64,000 nt of DNA from Micromonospora sp. WMMD1082 (GTDB taxonomy: Bacteria; Actinomycetota; Actinomycetes; Mycobacteriales; Micromonosporaceae): the NCBI RefSeq assembly GCF_029626175.1, contig NZ_JARUBM010000002.1, positions 2,683,001 to 2,747,000 on the forward strand, in the 5' to 3' direction. The notes under the pieces are model-generated. The model was given only the letters and a program-made list of their open reading frames with translations, had not been told where the DNA came from and did not search any database. This document shows, one piece after another, positions 35,304 to 43,965 of the stretch (position 1 is the stretch's first letter; every line of letters starts with the position of its first letter). The position numbers and the translations under genes are program-made.

Positions 35304-38096
35304 CTAGTCCCGGGTCGAGGTTCTCGGTGTCGGCAGTCCGCCGCCTTCGCCGCCTGATCGCGGCTCGGTGGGCGGGGGCTCGTTCGGGTTACCGCCCCGA
35401 CCGTTGTTGCCGCCGTTGTCTCCACCGTTGTTGCCGCCACCGGTGATCCGGCAGAAGAAGTCCGTCGGCTCGCAGTCCTGGCCCGCCGGCGGTGGCGGCG
35501 GCGGGGGCTCCTCGCCGTTACCGGCGTCCTGGTCACCGACGCCGGTAACGTCCGGCAGGTTCGACGGATCGAAGCCGCTCAGTACCTCGTCCATGTACCG
35601 CTTCCACAGCGCGGCCGGCACGCCGCTGCCGCCGACGTTGCCGCCGTTCTTGTCGAGGATGGCCGGCTTCTTCTGGTCACGGCTGCCGATCCAGACCGCG
35701 GTGGCCACGTTCTGGTCGTAGCCGACCATCCAGGCGTGCGCGTTCTTGTCGGTGTTGTTGTGCTCCCAGGTACCGGTCTTGCCGGCCGCCTGCCGGTTGT
35801 TGACCAGTCGGGCATTGCTCTTGCCGGGAATCTCCTTGAGCACCGCGGTCACCTCGTCGGCAACCTCCGGCTTGATCACCTGCTTGGGGTCGAGCTTCTC
35901 GCCCGTGCCCGGGACCTTGTCCCACTTGCCGGTGGCCTTGTTCTGCTTCTCCACCGTCCGGACGAAGTGCGCCTTGTTGTACTTGCCCTTGTTGGCGAGG
36001 GTCGCCAGGCCGTTGGCGTGGTCCAGCACGGTGATGGGGTACTGGCCGAAGCCGATGACTCGGTCGAACTGCTTGCGTCCGAGATCCTCGGGCTTCTCCT
36101 TCGTCAGGTCGTACGCCTTCGGCGGGTCCACGGTCCACATGGTGCGGATGCCGGCACGGCGGGCCATGTCGATGATCTTGGCCTCGCCGATGTCCTCGGC
36201 CACATGGAAGAACGGCACGTTGTACGACTGCACCGTCGACTCCTGGAGCGAGCAATACTTGTTGCAGGTCCGCCGGACGTCACGGCCGGCGTTCTGGATC
36301 TCGTTGGCGTAGCCGGTCGGCTTGAACGGGGTGGCGTCCCAGTGCGACTTGACCGAGATGCCGGCGTCGATCGCGGCGGCGAGCGTGTAGACCTTGAATG
36401 ACGAACCCGGCGGATGACCGCCGACGAGGTCGCCGTTCTGGTTGGTGTTCAGGCCCGCGTAGTCGAAGTCCGCACCGCTGTCGCCGCCGTAGTAGGCCAG
36501 CACCCGGCCGGTCTTCGGGTCAACCGACACCACCGCCGCCATCAGGTTCTTCGGCTGCTCCTTGAGCACCGAGCCCTTCCGGTCCGGCTGGGCAGCCTCC
36601 TCCAGCGCCTTCTGCATCTTCGGATCGATGGTGGTGGTGATCCGGTAGCCACCCTCGCGCAGCTCGGTCACGCAGTTGGGCTTGTCCGGCGCACCGGAGT
36701 TGGAGCAGAGGCCCCACTCCTCCATCTCCTTGCGGACGTAGTTGATCACGTTGCCGCGCGGAGAGGCGACCCCGAAGCCATTGTCCTTCTTGGACTTCTG
36801 GACCTTCGGGTACTCGGTGGGTCGCTCCGGCTTGCCCGGTGCGCCGAGCCAGCCCTCCTCGACCATCCCGTTGATGACGTACTCCCAGCGGGACTTGGCG
36901 TCGACCTCGTTGATCTCGGGGTCGTACCCCTGGTGGGTGGCGCTGGCGACGGGCTGCTTGATCAGCGCGGCGAGCACCGCCCCCTGGGCCGGATTGAGCT
37001 TCTTGGCGCTGGTGTTGAAGTAGGTCTGGGCCGCCGCCTCGATGCCGTACGCGCCCCGACCGAAGTAGATCACGTTGAGGTAGTTCTCCATAATCTGGTC
37101 TTTGCTGTAGTTGTCGTTCAGCTTCGAGGCGAGGATCGCCTCTTTCACCTTCCGCGCGTAGCTGTCGTCCTGGAGGTTCTCGTAGGCGTTGCGGGCGTAC
37201 TGCTGGGTGATGGTCGAGGCACCCTGCTTGTCGCCGCCGGAGAGGTTGTTCCAGGCGGCCCGGGCGATGCCCTTGTAGTCGACGCCCGAGTGCCGGTAGA
37301 AGTTGCGGTCCTCGGCGGCGGCGACGGCGTCCCGTACGTGTTCCGGGATGTTGTCGATGGTGACGAAGGTGCGGTTCTCGTTGCCGAGCTTGGCCACCAG
37401 CGTCTTGCCGTCCTTGGCGTAGACGATGGTGGAGAGCGGCAGCGGGATCTCCTTGGGCAGCACCACGTTGGTCGAGTAGTAGGTGAACCCGACCACGCCG
37501 ATGCCGGCCAGCATGATGAACACCGCGAAGCCGGCGATCAGCATGTTCATCCGCTTGCGCTTGCGGGCTCGGGCCGCGGCACCGGGGTCACGGCCACCGC
37601 GCCCGGGGCCGGTCGGGCCACCAGGTCCGCCGGGACCGCCCGGTCCACCTGGGCCACCGACACTCGCCCGGGCCACCGCGGCCCGACCGCCGACGCCACC
37701 CACGGATGCCGAGCCGACGCTCGCCCGGCCGGGCGACGCCGCGCCGACGGCACCGACCGAGGCGCGACCGGCCCGACCGGGTGCGGGCGACACCGGCACC
37801 GAGGCCCGGCCGGGGGCGGCCGGGGAGACCGGCACCGAGGCGCGGCCAGGCCCGGCACGTCCGGCCGCGCCAGCGGATCCGCCATACGGCGGTACGCTCG
37901 CCGAACCACCGACCGAGGCCCGTCCGCCGACCGAGGCGCGGGCCGACGAGCCGGATGCGTCCGGTCCGGTTGACCAGTTGACTCCGCGCGGTTCACCACC
38001 CGGGCGGCGGTACGCGTCGTCCGCCTGCCCCGGATCGTCCTGGCCCGGAATCCGGGCCCGTCCCCGCGAGGAGCTGGGATCGCCGTACGAGTTCAT
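35304..38096 (-). CDS. ponA: Bifunctional class A penicillin-binding protein
   Basis: The 930-residue peptidoglycan glycosyltransferase/transpeptidase has a cytoplasmic N-terminus (1-185) made of RASVGG- and PGRASVPVSP-type repeats, then a single membrane anchor (~185-207). The GT51 domain has the catalytic AAEDRNFYRHSGVDYKGIARA (E262) and ASTITQQYARN. The transpeptidase has SSFK (S565-K568), SYN (S624-N626) and KTGT (from K773). The C-terminus is Pro/Gly/Asn-rich with two cysteines. It begins ATG with GAGG close by. It polymerises and cross-links lipid II flipped by MurJ. Confidence 0.95.
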   Translation of the reverse strand: MNSYGDPSSSRGRARIPGQDDPGQADDAYRRPGGEPRGVNWSTGPDASGSSARASVGGRASVGGSASVPPYGGSAGAAGRAGPGRASVPVSPAAPGRASVPVSPAPGRAGRASVGAVGAASPGRASVGSASVGGVGGRAAVARASVGGPGGPGGPGGPGGPTGPGRGGRDPGAAARARKRKRMNMLIAGFAVFIMLAGIGVVGFTYYSTNVVLPKEIPLPLSTIVYAKDGKTLVAKLGNENRTFVTIDNIPEHVRDAVAAAEDRNFYRHSGVDYKGIARAAWNNLSGGDKQGASTITQQYARNAYENLQDDSYARKVKEAILASKLNDNYSKDQIMENYLNVIYFGRGAYGIEAAAQTYFNTSAKKLNPAQGAVLAALIKQPVASATHQGYDPEINEVDAKSRWEYVINGMVEEGWLGAPGKPERPTEYPKVQKSKKDNGFGVASPRGNVINYVRKEMEEWGLCSNSGAPDKPNCVTELREGGYRITTTIDPKMQKALEEAAQPDRKGSVLKEQPKNLMAAVVSVDPKTGRVLAYYGGDSGADFDYAGLNTNQNGDLVGGHPPGSSFKVYTLAAAIDAGISVKSHWDATPFKPTGYANEIQNAGRDVRRTCNKYCSLQESTVQSYNVPFFHVAEDIGEAKIIDMARRAGIRTMWTVDPPKAYDLTKEKPEDLGRKQFDRVIGFGQYPITVLDHANGLATLANKGKYNKAHFVRTVEKQNKATGKWDKVPGTGEKLDPKQVIKPEVADEVTAVLKEIPGKSNARLVNNRQAAGKTGTWEHNNTDKNAHAWMVGYDQNVATAVWIGSRDQKKPAILDKNGGNVGGSGVPAALWKRYMDEVLSGFDPSNLPDVTGVGDQDAGNGEEPPPPPPPAGQDCEPTDFFCRITGGGNNGGDNGGNNGRGGNPNEPPPTEPRSGGEGGGLPTPRTSTRD

Positions 38097-38157
38097 GCCT
38101 CACACCCTGCCGTCGCGGTGGGGCGCGGTCGCACCGCCACCGGTTTGCCGTGAGTTG

Positions 38158-38202
38158 TGACACCCGCGAGCACGGCATGGGGGTGCCGTGGCGTTGGTGT
38201 CA
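38158..38202. promoter_or_regulatory. Nested inverted repeats upstream of ponA
   Basis: Outer arms 38158-38164 and 38196-38202 (7 bp) enclose inner arms 38171-38177 and 38184-38190 (7 bp) with a six-base loop. The structure lies 61 nt upstream of the ponA start and downstream of the DUF5318 stop on the same strand. It may be an operator or a terminator with an internal loop. Confidence 0.4.
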
Positions 38203-38289
38203 GATCCGAATCAATCGGACCATTCAGACCTACAAGCTGTCGGTCGCCCCAGCCGCGTGCGCGGCCGGGGCCGGCCGATCGAGCTCGAA

Positions 38290-38745
38290 TCACCGTTGCG
38301 CCTCTCGCCTTCGCCGCACACCCGTCCCGTCGGCGGTCATGCCGGTCGCCTCATGCTCCGGCTCGCCGTCGCCGCCGGCCAGACCGTCCCGCCCGAGCAG
38401 GTACTGCTCGACCAGATGGTTCCAGTCACAGCCGGGGCATACCTCCACCACGAAGACCTGGAACTCACGCAGCGTCATCGCCAGGACGGCCAACTCGGCC
38501 ACCGTACGCGCCTGGCCGGCCGACTGCTTGAGTTCGTCCCCGTAAATGTAGTGGACGTGGGTGAGGTTCTCGCTCCGGCAGATCGGACACCGCCGGTCGG
38601 TGGGCTCGCCATGGAACCGAGCCGCGTTCTTCAGGTACGGCGACGCGTCGCACAGGTCGTAGGTGCCGACGCGGCCGGCGAGGAGCTCACGCAGCACTGC
38701 TCGCTTTCGGAGCGAGTAGTCGACGATCTGGCGCTGCGTACGCAT
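38290..38745 (-). CDS. DUF5318 family protein
   Basis: This 151-residue actinobacterial protein begins MRTQRQIVDYSLRKRAVL. Two CxxC pairs, RRCPICRSENL and VCPGCDWNHL, suggest a zinc ribbon. A helical segment in between holds AVLAMTLREFQVFVVEV. The start ATG 38745 sits 7 nt after TACCCT, so it is probably leaderless. It is located upstream of ponA on the same strand and divergent from padR, as in other actinobacteria. Function is unknown. Confidence 0.8.
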   Translation of the reverse strand: MRTQRQIVDYSLRKRAVLRELLAGRVGTYDLCDASPYLKNAARFHGEPTDRRCPICRSENLTHVHYIYGDELKQSAGQARTVAELAVLAMTLREFQVFVVEVCPGCDWNHLVEQYLLGRDGLAGGDGEPEHEATGMTADGTGVRRRREAQR

Positions 38746-38752
38746 GCGGCAA

Positions 38753-38758
38753 AGGGTA
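38753..38758 (-). promoter_or_regulatory. -10 box (TACCCT) of the DUF5318 gene
   Basis: Minus-strand TACCCT ends 7 nt before the ATG at 38745. Confidence 0.45.
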
Positions 38759-38853
38759 CGCGGTCTCCTTTGGCGAGGCGACCACCGTGACAATCCGTAG
38801 TCGAGGGATTCCGGAACGGGGGTTTGCCCCGGCCGGCGCGAGACGCTACGGTG

Positions 38854-38876
38854 CGATGTATCGGTCCGATACATCG
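38854..38876. promoter_or_regulatory. PadR-type operator
   Basis: Perfect 10-bp arms (38854-38863 and 38867-38876) with a three-base spacer contain the ATGT...ACAT halves typical of PadR-family operators. It is centred about 55 nt upstream of the padR-like start, so autoregulation is likely. It could also control the padR-ino1 unit. Confidence 0.65.
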
Positions 38877-38919
38877 TGGTGGTTACCGCTTCACGCACAG
38901 GGTAAAGGGAGGGTGGCCG

Positions 38920-39558
38920 GTGCTCGAACTCGCCATCCTCGGCCTGCTTCAAGAGGCCCCGATGCACGGCTACGAGCTGCGCAAGGAGCTCACCGCCAAG
39001 CTGGGGGCGATCCGCGCTGCGATCAGCTATGGCTCGCTCTACCCGACCCTGCGCCGGTTGCAGGCCGCGGGATGGATCACTGAGGCCGACGAGGCACCCG
39101 CCACCGCCGAGGAGGTTCCCGCGCTGACCAGCCGACGAGGTCGGGTGGTCTACAAGATCACTGCGGAGGGCAAGGAACGATTCGCCCAGCTCATCGCACA
39201 GACCGGGCCGGAAACGTACGGCGACACCGGCTTCGGTGTGCACTTCGCGTTCTTTTCCCGAACCGACCAGGCAACCCGACTCCGGATCCTGGAAGGTCGC
39301 CGCCGCACGATCGAGGAACGTCGCGAGGGCCTTCGCGACATGCTGGGCCGGGCGGCCGAGCGCCTCGACGCGTACACCCTGGAGCTGCAACGCCACGGCC
39401 TGGAGGCCTGTGAGCGTGAGGTCCGCTGGCTGGAGGAGCTCATCGCCAACGAGCGCTCCGGCCGTGCCCCGACGGTCCCGCACGACGGGACGGCCGGCGG
39501 CCGACGAGAAGACAACAGCCCGCCTCCGCCTGGTGAGACCAGGAAAGAGCGGCCGTGA
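38920..39558 (+). CDS. PadR family transcriptional regulator
   Basis: This 212-residue protein has an N-terminal winged helix, [23 protein letters not shown], then [18 protein letters not shown] and [17 protein letters not shown], the canonical PadR sequence. A C-terminal coiled-coil ([16 protein letters not shown] and on) serves dimerisation. GTG 38920 has GGGAGG at about 7 nt. The upstream ATGTAT/ATACAT palindrome is the expected operator. It abuts ino1, which starts 23 nt after its stop, and so may control inositol synthesis. Confidence 0.9.
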   Translation: MLELAILGLLQEAPMHGYELRKELTAKLGAIRAAISYGSLYPTLRRLQAAGWITEADEAPATAEEVPALTSRRGRVVYKITAEGKERFAQLIAQTGPETYGDTGFGVHFAFFSRTDQATRLRILEGRRRTIEERREGLRDMLGRAAERLDAYTLELQRHGLEACEREVRWLEELIANERSGRAPTVPHDGTAGGRREDNSPPPPGETRKERP

Positions 39559-39581
39559 CAGAGAAGAAGGAGGCATACGCG

Positions 39582-40661
39582 ATGGGCTCCGTCCGCGTCG
39601 CCATCGTCGGTGTGGGTAACTGCGCCTCGTCCCTGGTACAGGGCGTCGAGTATTACCGGAACGCCGACCCGAACGACCGCGTCCCGGGTCTCATGCACGT
39701 CACCTTCGGCGACTACCACGTCTCTGACGTGCAGTTCGTCGCGGCGTTCGATGTCGACGCCAAGAAGGTGGGCATGGACCTCGCGGAGGCGATCGTCGCC
39801 AGCGAGAACAACACCATCAAGCTCTGCGACGTGCCGCCCACCGGCGTCACCGTGCAGCGCGGCCCGACCTTCGACGGCCTCGGGCAGTACTACCGCGAGA
39901 TCATCGAGGAGTCCGGCCGCGAGCCGGTCGACGTGGCCAAGGCGCTGCGCGACGCGCAGGTCGACGTGGTCGTCTCCTACCTGCCGGTGGGCTCGGAGCA
40001 GGCCGACAAGTTCTACGCCCAGGCCGCGATCGACGCCGGCTGCGCGTTCGTCAACGCCCTGCCGGTCTTCATCGCCTCCGACCCCGAGTGGGCGCAGAAG
40101 TTCACCGACGCGGGCCTGCCGATCGTCGGCGACGACATCAAGAGCCAGGTCGGCGCCACCATTGTGCACCGCGCCCTCGCGAAGCTCTTCGAGGACCGGG
40201 GTGTCGAGCTGCTGCGCACGTACCAGCTCAACTTCGGCGGCAACATGGACTTCATGAACATGCTGGAGCGCAACCGCCTGGTCTCGAAGAAGATCTCGAA
40301 GACGCAGTCGGTCACCTCCCAGGTGCCGCACGAGATGGCCAAGAGCGACGTGCACATCGGCCCGTCCGACCACGTGCCGTGGCTGGACGACCGCAAGTGG
40401 GCCTACATCCGCCTGGAGGGCCGCTCGTTCGGTGACACCCCGCTCAACGCCGAGCTCAAGCTTGAGGTCTGGGACTCGCCGAACTCGGCCGGTGTCATCA
40501 TCGACGCCGTCCGCGCCGCGAAGATCGCCCTCGACCGCAAGATCGGTGGCCCGATCCTGTCGGCCTCGTCGTACTTCATGAAGTCCCCGCCGGTGCAGTA
40601 CGCGGACCACGACGCGCACGCCGCCGTCGAGTCCTTCATCGCCGGCGAGATCGAGCGCTGA
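39582..40661 (+). CDS. ino1: Inositol-3-phosphate synthase
   Basis: Ino1 converts glucose 6-phosphate to inositol phosphate with NAD, feeding phosphatidylinositol, mycothiol and lipoglycan synthesis. The 359-residue actinobacterial form has the NAD motif [65 protein letters not shown] and the catalytic K region [11 protein letters not shown] 39582 has AAGGAGG at 8 nt; GTG 39555, overlapping the padR stop, is an alternative. It is probably co-transcribed with padR. A terminator follows. Confidence 0.95.
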   Translation: MGSVRVAIVGVGNCASSLVQGVEYYRNADPNDRVPGLMHVTFGDYHVSDVQFVAAFDVDAKKVGMDLAEAIVASENNTIKLCDVPPTGVTVQRGPTFDGLGQYYREIIEESGREPVDVAKALRDAQVDVVVSYLPVGSEQADKFYAQAAIDAGCAFVNALPVFIASDPEWAQKFTDAGLPIVGDDIKSQVGATIVHRALAKLFEDRGVELLRTYQLNFGGNMDFMNMLERNRLVSKKISKTQSVTSQVPHEMAKSDVHIGPSDHVPWLDDRKWAYIRLEGRSFGDTPLNAELKLEVWDSPNSAGVIIDAVRAAKIALDRKIGGPILSASSYFMKSPPVQYADHDAHAAVESFIAGEIER

Positions 40662-40707
40662 GCTGCCGTAACGCTCGCCCGGGCTGACGCCCGCCGCCAG
40701 CACCGTC

Positions 40708-40737
40708 GAGGGCCGGGTCCACACGGACCCGGCCCTC
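40708..40737 (+). terminator. Terminator after ino1
   Basis: A perfect 13-bp GC-rich stem (40708-40720 with 40725-40737) with a four-base loop starts 46 nt after the ino1 stop. It also lies 117 nt beyond the ogt stop, so it may act on both. Confidence 0.75.
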
Positions 40738-40854
40738 ATCCGGCACTACGTCCGCCCGGCCCGAAACGTGTCCCCCGATTCGGGGCAGCGCCGGCAGTCG
40801 ACACGCCGAGCACAGGCCGCCTTTACCGCCACCAGGTGGACAGCGAGCGTGCGG

Positions 40855-41334
40855 TCAGGACCAGGCGCGTTGCAGGGCGACCCGGGCCTCCAACTCCAGC
40901 AGTTTGACCTTGCGGTCCAGGCCACCGCCGAAGCCGACCAGCTTCCCGCCCGCACCGATGATGCGGTGACACGGCACGATGACCGGGATCGGGTTGCGGT
41001 TGCAGGCCACGCCGACCGCGCGGGCCGCGCCCGGATCGCCCACCCGCCGGGCCACCTCGCCGTAGGTCAGCGTCTCGCCGTACGGAATCAGGGTCATCTC
41101 GCGCCACACCGCCCGCTCGAACTCGGAACCGCGCGGCACCGTCACCGGCACGTCGAACTCGGTCAGCTCCCCGGCGAAGTACGCCCGCAGCTCCTGCACC
41201 GCCCGCCGGGACGCCTCGTCGACCGGCTCGGCGGTGGCGTTCGCGACCGGGCCGAAGTGCGTCCCGCACACGCTGCCGCCCTCGGTGGCCACGGAGAACT
41301 CCCCGATCGGCGAGTCGAGCACCGTCCATCGCAT
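40855..41334 (-). CDS. ogt: Methylated-DNA--protein-cysteine methyltransferase
   Basis: This 159-residue protein removes alkyl groups from O6-alkylguanine by transfer to its own cysteine. The active site is IPVIVPCHRIIG (PCHR), preceded by the helix with IPYGETLTYGEVARRVG and the Asn hinge NRNP. ATG 41334 has no strong ribosome site. The single-domain form corresponds to Ogt/MGMT. Confidence 0.92.
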   Translation of the reverse strand: MRWTVLDSPIGEFSVATEGGSVCGTHFGPVANATAEPVDEASRRAVQELRAYFAGELTEFDVPVTVPRGSEFERAVWREMTLIPYGETLTYGEVARRVGDPGAARAVGVACNRNPIPVIVPCHRIIGAGGKLVGFGGGLDRKVKLLELEARVALQRAWS

Positions 41335-41362
41335 CCCGCCATTGTCCCACCCGTTGCCCCCA

Positions 41363-41431
41363 CCCCGTTGATCATGAAGTTGTTGTCACCCCGCCCGGCG
41401 TGTCGCGACAACAACTTCATGATCAACGGGG
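41363..41431. repeat. REP-like long palindrome (25-bp perfect arms)
   Basis: Arms 41363-41387 and 41407-41431 are exact reverse complements separated by 19 bases. The core GTTGATCATGAAGTTGTTG is unlike the GC-rich surroundings. A half copy, with 2 mismatches in 18 positions, appears at 59944-59962. It lies between the subtilase stop and ogt start and could also act as a terminator. Confidence 0.7.
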
Positions 41432-41520
41432 AGAGCGAGGGGGTGGGGGACGGCGGCGCCCGCCGGGCGTTTCCCTGGGTGGGGGTGCTCGGCGGGCGCC
41501 GGGTGGGGTCGTGCTGGATG

Positions 41521-43713
41521 TCAGGCGGCGGAGACGGTGAACTTCTCGCCGTTGCCCAGCCCGAGTTCACGGGCGGTCCACTTGATGTTCTTGTTCGAGA
41601 TCAGCTTGCTGGTGCCGGCCGAACCGGCGGAGACCGCCTGGTTGTCGCTGGCCCGGAGGAAGATCGTGCCATCCCCGTTGTAGTCGACGAAGTCGAAGGT
41701 GCCCCAGAGGCCCAGGGTCTTGCTGCTGGCGATCAGCGGCTTGGTGCCCTTGCTCGCCGCGACCACGTACCGACCGTTGGAGAGCGCCTTCAGGCCGAAG
41801 AAGCCGTCGCCCCGGTTGACGATCTGGAACTTCGCCGCCTTGGTGACCGACTTGCTGCTGGCGACCAGCGGCTTGGTGCTGCTGGCGGCCACCACGTACT
41901 TGCCGCTGGCCTTCGACTTGATGCTGATCACCGGCGCCGGCGCGTCGATGGTGAACTTCTCGTTGGTACCGATGGTGGTCCTGCTCGCCTTCAGCGCCGA
42001 CTTGCCGGCCTTCGACGCCGTGACGTACTTGCCGTTGATCTTGGCCTTGAGGCTGATCCTGCCGTCGGTGTGGTTCACGATGGTGAACTTGGCCGAGGTG
42101 ACGATCGTCTTGTGGCTGGCGATCAGTGGCTTGGTGCCCTTGCTCGGTGCGACCACGTATCGGCCGGTGCTCTTGGAGCGCAGCGCGACCAGGCCGCCGC
42201 CGGCGTTGACGATGTCGTACCGCTGCGCGGTACCCAGGCTCTTACCGTTGTTGACCAACGCCTTCTTGGTGCTGGCGGCGGTCACGAACTTGCCGTTGGA
42301 GCTGGCCTTGAAGCCGTACGAGCTGCGGGCGGGGGTGACCGAGCCAACGGTGAGCAGCCGGTCGATCGAGCCCTTGGTGTCGTACACCGCCCCGGCGATG
42401 CCGGTGGTGACGATGCGGTCGCGGACCTGCTTCGGCTTCCACGTCGGGTTGGTGTGCAGCAGCAGAGCCGCCGCACCCGCGACGTGCGGAGCGGCCATCG
42501 AGGTGCCGCTGGCCCCCAGGCTGCCGGTGTTGTTGTCGTGCCGCGCCGAGACGATGCTCACGCCCGGAGCGAACACGTCGAGGCACTTGCCGTAGTTCGA
42601 GAACCAGGCCCGCATGTCGACCCGGTCCGTCGCGCCCACGGTGATCGCGTCGGGCACCCGGGCCGGCGACACCTTGCAGGCGTCCCTCATCTCGTTGCCG
42701 GCCGCCACCGCGTAGGTGATGCCGGAGTTGATGGAGCGCTTCACGGCATCGTCGATCGCCGTCGACGCCCCGCCACCGAGGCTCATGTTGGCCACGGCCG
42801 GCTTCTTGGCGTTGGCGGTCACCCAGTCGACACCGGCGATGACCTGTTCCGTGGTGCCGGAACCGTCACAGCCGAGCACCCGTACACCGACGAGCTTGAT
42901 CCCCTTGGCCACGCCGTACTTCGCGCCACCGACGGTGCCGGCCACGTGCGTTCCGTGGCCGTTGCAGTCCCCGTTCGCCTGGGGTTGGATACCGCCCGGC
43001 TCGGTGGGCTCCGGATCCGCCGTCGGCTCCGGATCCGCCGTGGGCTCGGGCTCCGCCGTCGGCTCTGGGTCCACCGTGGGCTCCGGATCCGGCGTCGGCT
43101 CGGCAGTGGGGGTCGGGGTGGGCGTGGGCGTGGGCTTGGGCGGCGGGTTGATGGCGTCGTAGCCCATGCTGGCCCGGCCGCCGAAGTCCTGGTGCTTGAC
43201 GTTGATGCCGGTGTCCAGGATGTACGCGGTGACCTTGCTACCGGTGTTCGGGTACTTGTAGCTCTTGTTCAGCTTCGCGGAGGCCTGGTCGAGACGGTCG
43301 AGGCCCCAGGACGGCGGGCTGCTCTGCGTGCCGCTGGCCGACAGGCGCCGGACCTGCTCGACGTAGGCCACCGCGGGGTTGGCGGCCACCTTCTCCGCCT
43401 GCTGCCGACTCATGGTGGCCGAGTAGCCGGTGAGGGCGTTGCCGAAGACCTCCCGGACCGTGCCGCCGTTCGCACCGGCGAGCGCCGAGGCGGCGGCCCG
43501 GACGGTGCTGTAGGTGGCGCCCCGGTCCTTGAGGACGACGATGTAGCGATCCGGCACGACACCGAAAGCACCGGTGCCGAGCACCTCGGCCCGGGGCAGG
43601 TCGGGCGGAGCGGCCAGTGCGGCACCGCCGGAGACGACGGTGAGCATGGACGAGGCGGTGGCGAGGGCGAGCCCCGCCACCGCCGAGCGGCGCAGTACGC
43701 CACGGCGTTTCAC
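41521..43713 (-). CDS. Secreted S8 subtilase with fascin-like C-terminal repeats
   Basis: The 730-residue exported serine protease has a signal peptide ([19 protein letters not shown]..., possibly Tat-type RRGVL), an I9 propeptide (RYIVVLKD to AYVEQ, ~57-120) and a catalytic domain with Asp167 (YILDTGI), His253 (GHGTHVAGT), Asn340 and Ser405 ([11 protein letters not shown]). A Pro/Glu/Asp-Thr-rich insert (~191-240) separates Asp and His. The C-terminal ~300 residues are six repeats of a beta-trefoil/fascin-like unit (for example [18 protein letters not shown]). GTG 43713 has GGGGAG at ~9 nt. The substrate is unknown. Confidence 0.9.
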   Translation of the reverse strand: MKRRGVLRRSAVAGLALATASSMLTVVSGGAALAAPPDLPRAEVLGTGAFGVVPDRYIVVLKDRGATYSTVRAAASALAGANGGTVREVFGNALTGYSATMSRQQAEKVAANPAVAYVEQVRRLSASGTQSSPPSWGLDRLDQASAKLNKSYKYPNTGSKVTAYILDTGINVKHQDFGGRASMGYDAINPPPKPTPTPTPTPTAEPTPDPEPTVDPEPTAEPEPTADPEPTADPEPTEPGGIQPQANGDCNGHGTHVAGTVGGAKYGVAKGIKLVGVRVLGCDGSGTTEQVIAGVDWVTANAKKPAVANMSLGGGASTAIDDAVKRSINSGITYAVAAGNEMRDACKVSPARVPDAITVGATDRVDMRAWFSNYGKCLDVFAPGVSIVSARHDNNTGSLGASGTSMAAPHVAGAAALLLHTNPTWKPKQVRDRIVTTGIAGAVYDTKGSIDRLLTVGSVTPARSSYGFKASSNGKFVTAASTKKALVNNGKSLGTAQRYDIVNAGGGLVALRSKSTGRYVVAPSKGTKPLIASHKTIVTSAKFTIVNHTDGRISLKAKINGKYVTASKAGKSALKASRTTIGTNEKFTIDAPAPVISIKSKASGKYVVAASSTKPLVASSKSVTKAAKFQIVNRGDGFFGLKALSNGRYVVAASKGTKPLIASSKTLGLWGTFDFVDYNGDGTIFLRASDNQAVSAGSAGTSKLISNKNIKWTARELGLGNGEKFTVSAA

Positions 43714-43965
43714 TAGTGTGATCTCCCCGTTGATCGTCGACCGTGCCCGATGGGGTGGTCGAACCGACAGTGGATCGTCCCGCTTCGACAGATGAACAGC
43801 GAGTGAAGAGACGTGCCCAACATCATCTACGACCGACGCAACGATCCGGGTCAACCTTTCGGTCGAAACGTCGGCGTTTCGTCGTAGCGACCATCAGGAC
43901 GGGACGAGCCAGGATGGACGCCGGCCCGGCAGTGTCGACACCGCAGGGTCAGGCGGTGGCGCCGT
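43714..43965. other. Subtilase promoter region downstream of cca
   Basis: This 252-nt gap lies between the stop of cca and the start of the subtilase (same strand). It holds the likely subtilase promoter and contains GTTTCG/CGAAAC-like short repeats but nothing firm. Confidence 0.3.

Noticed and set aside
40681..41520. Insertion sequence remnant at the 25-bp inverted repeats
   Set aside because: The space between the arms is only 19 bp, no transposase remnant or target duplication is seen.
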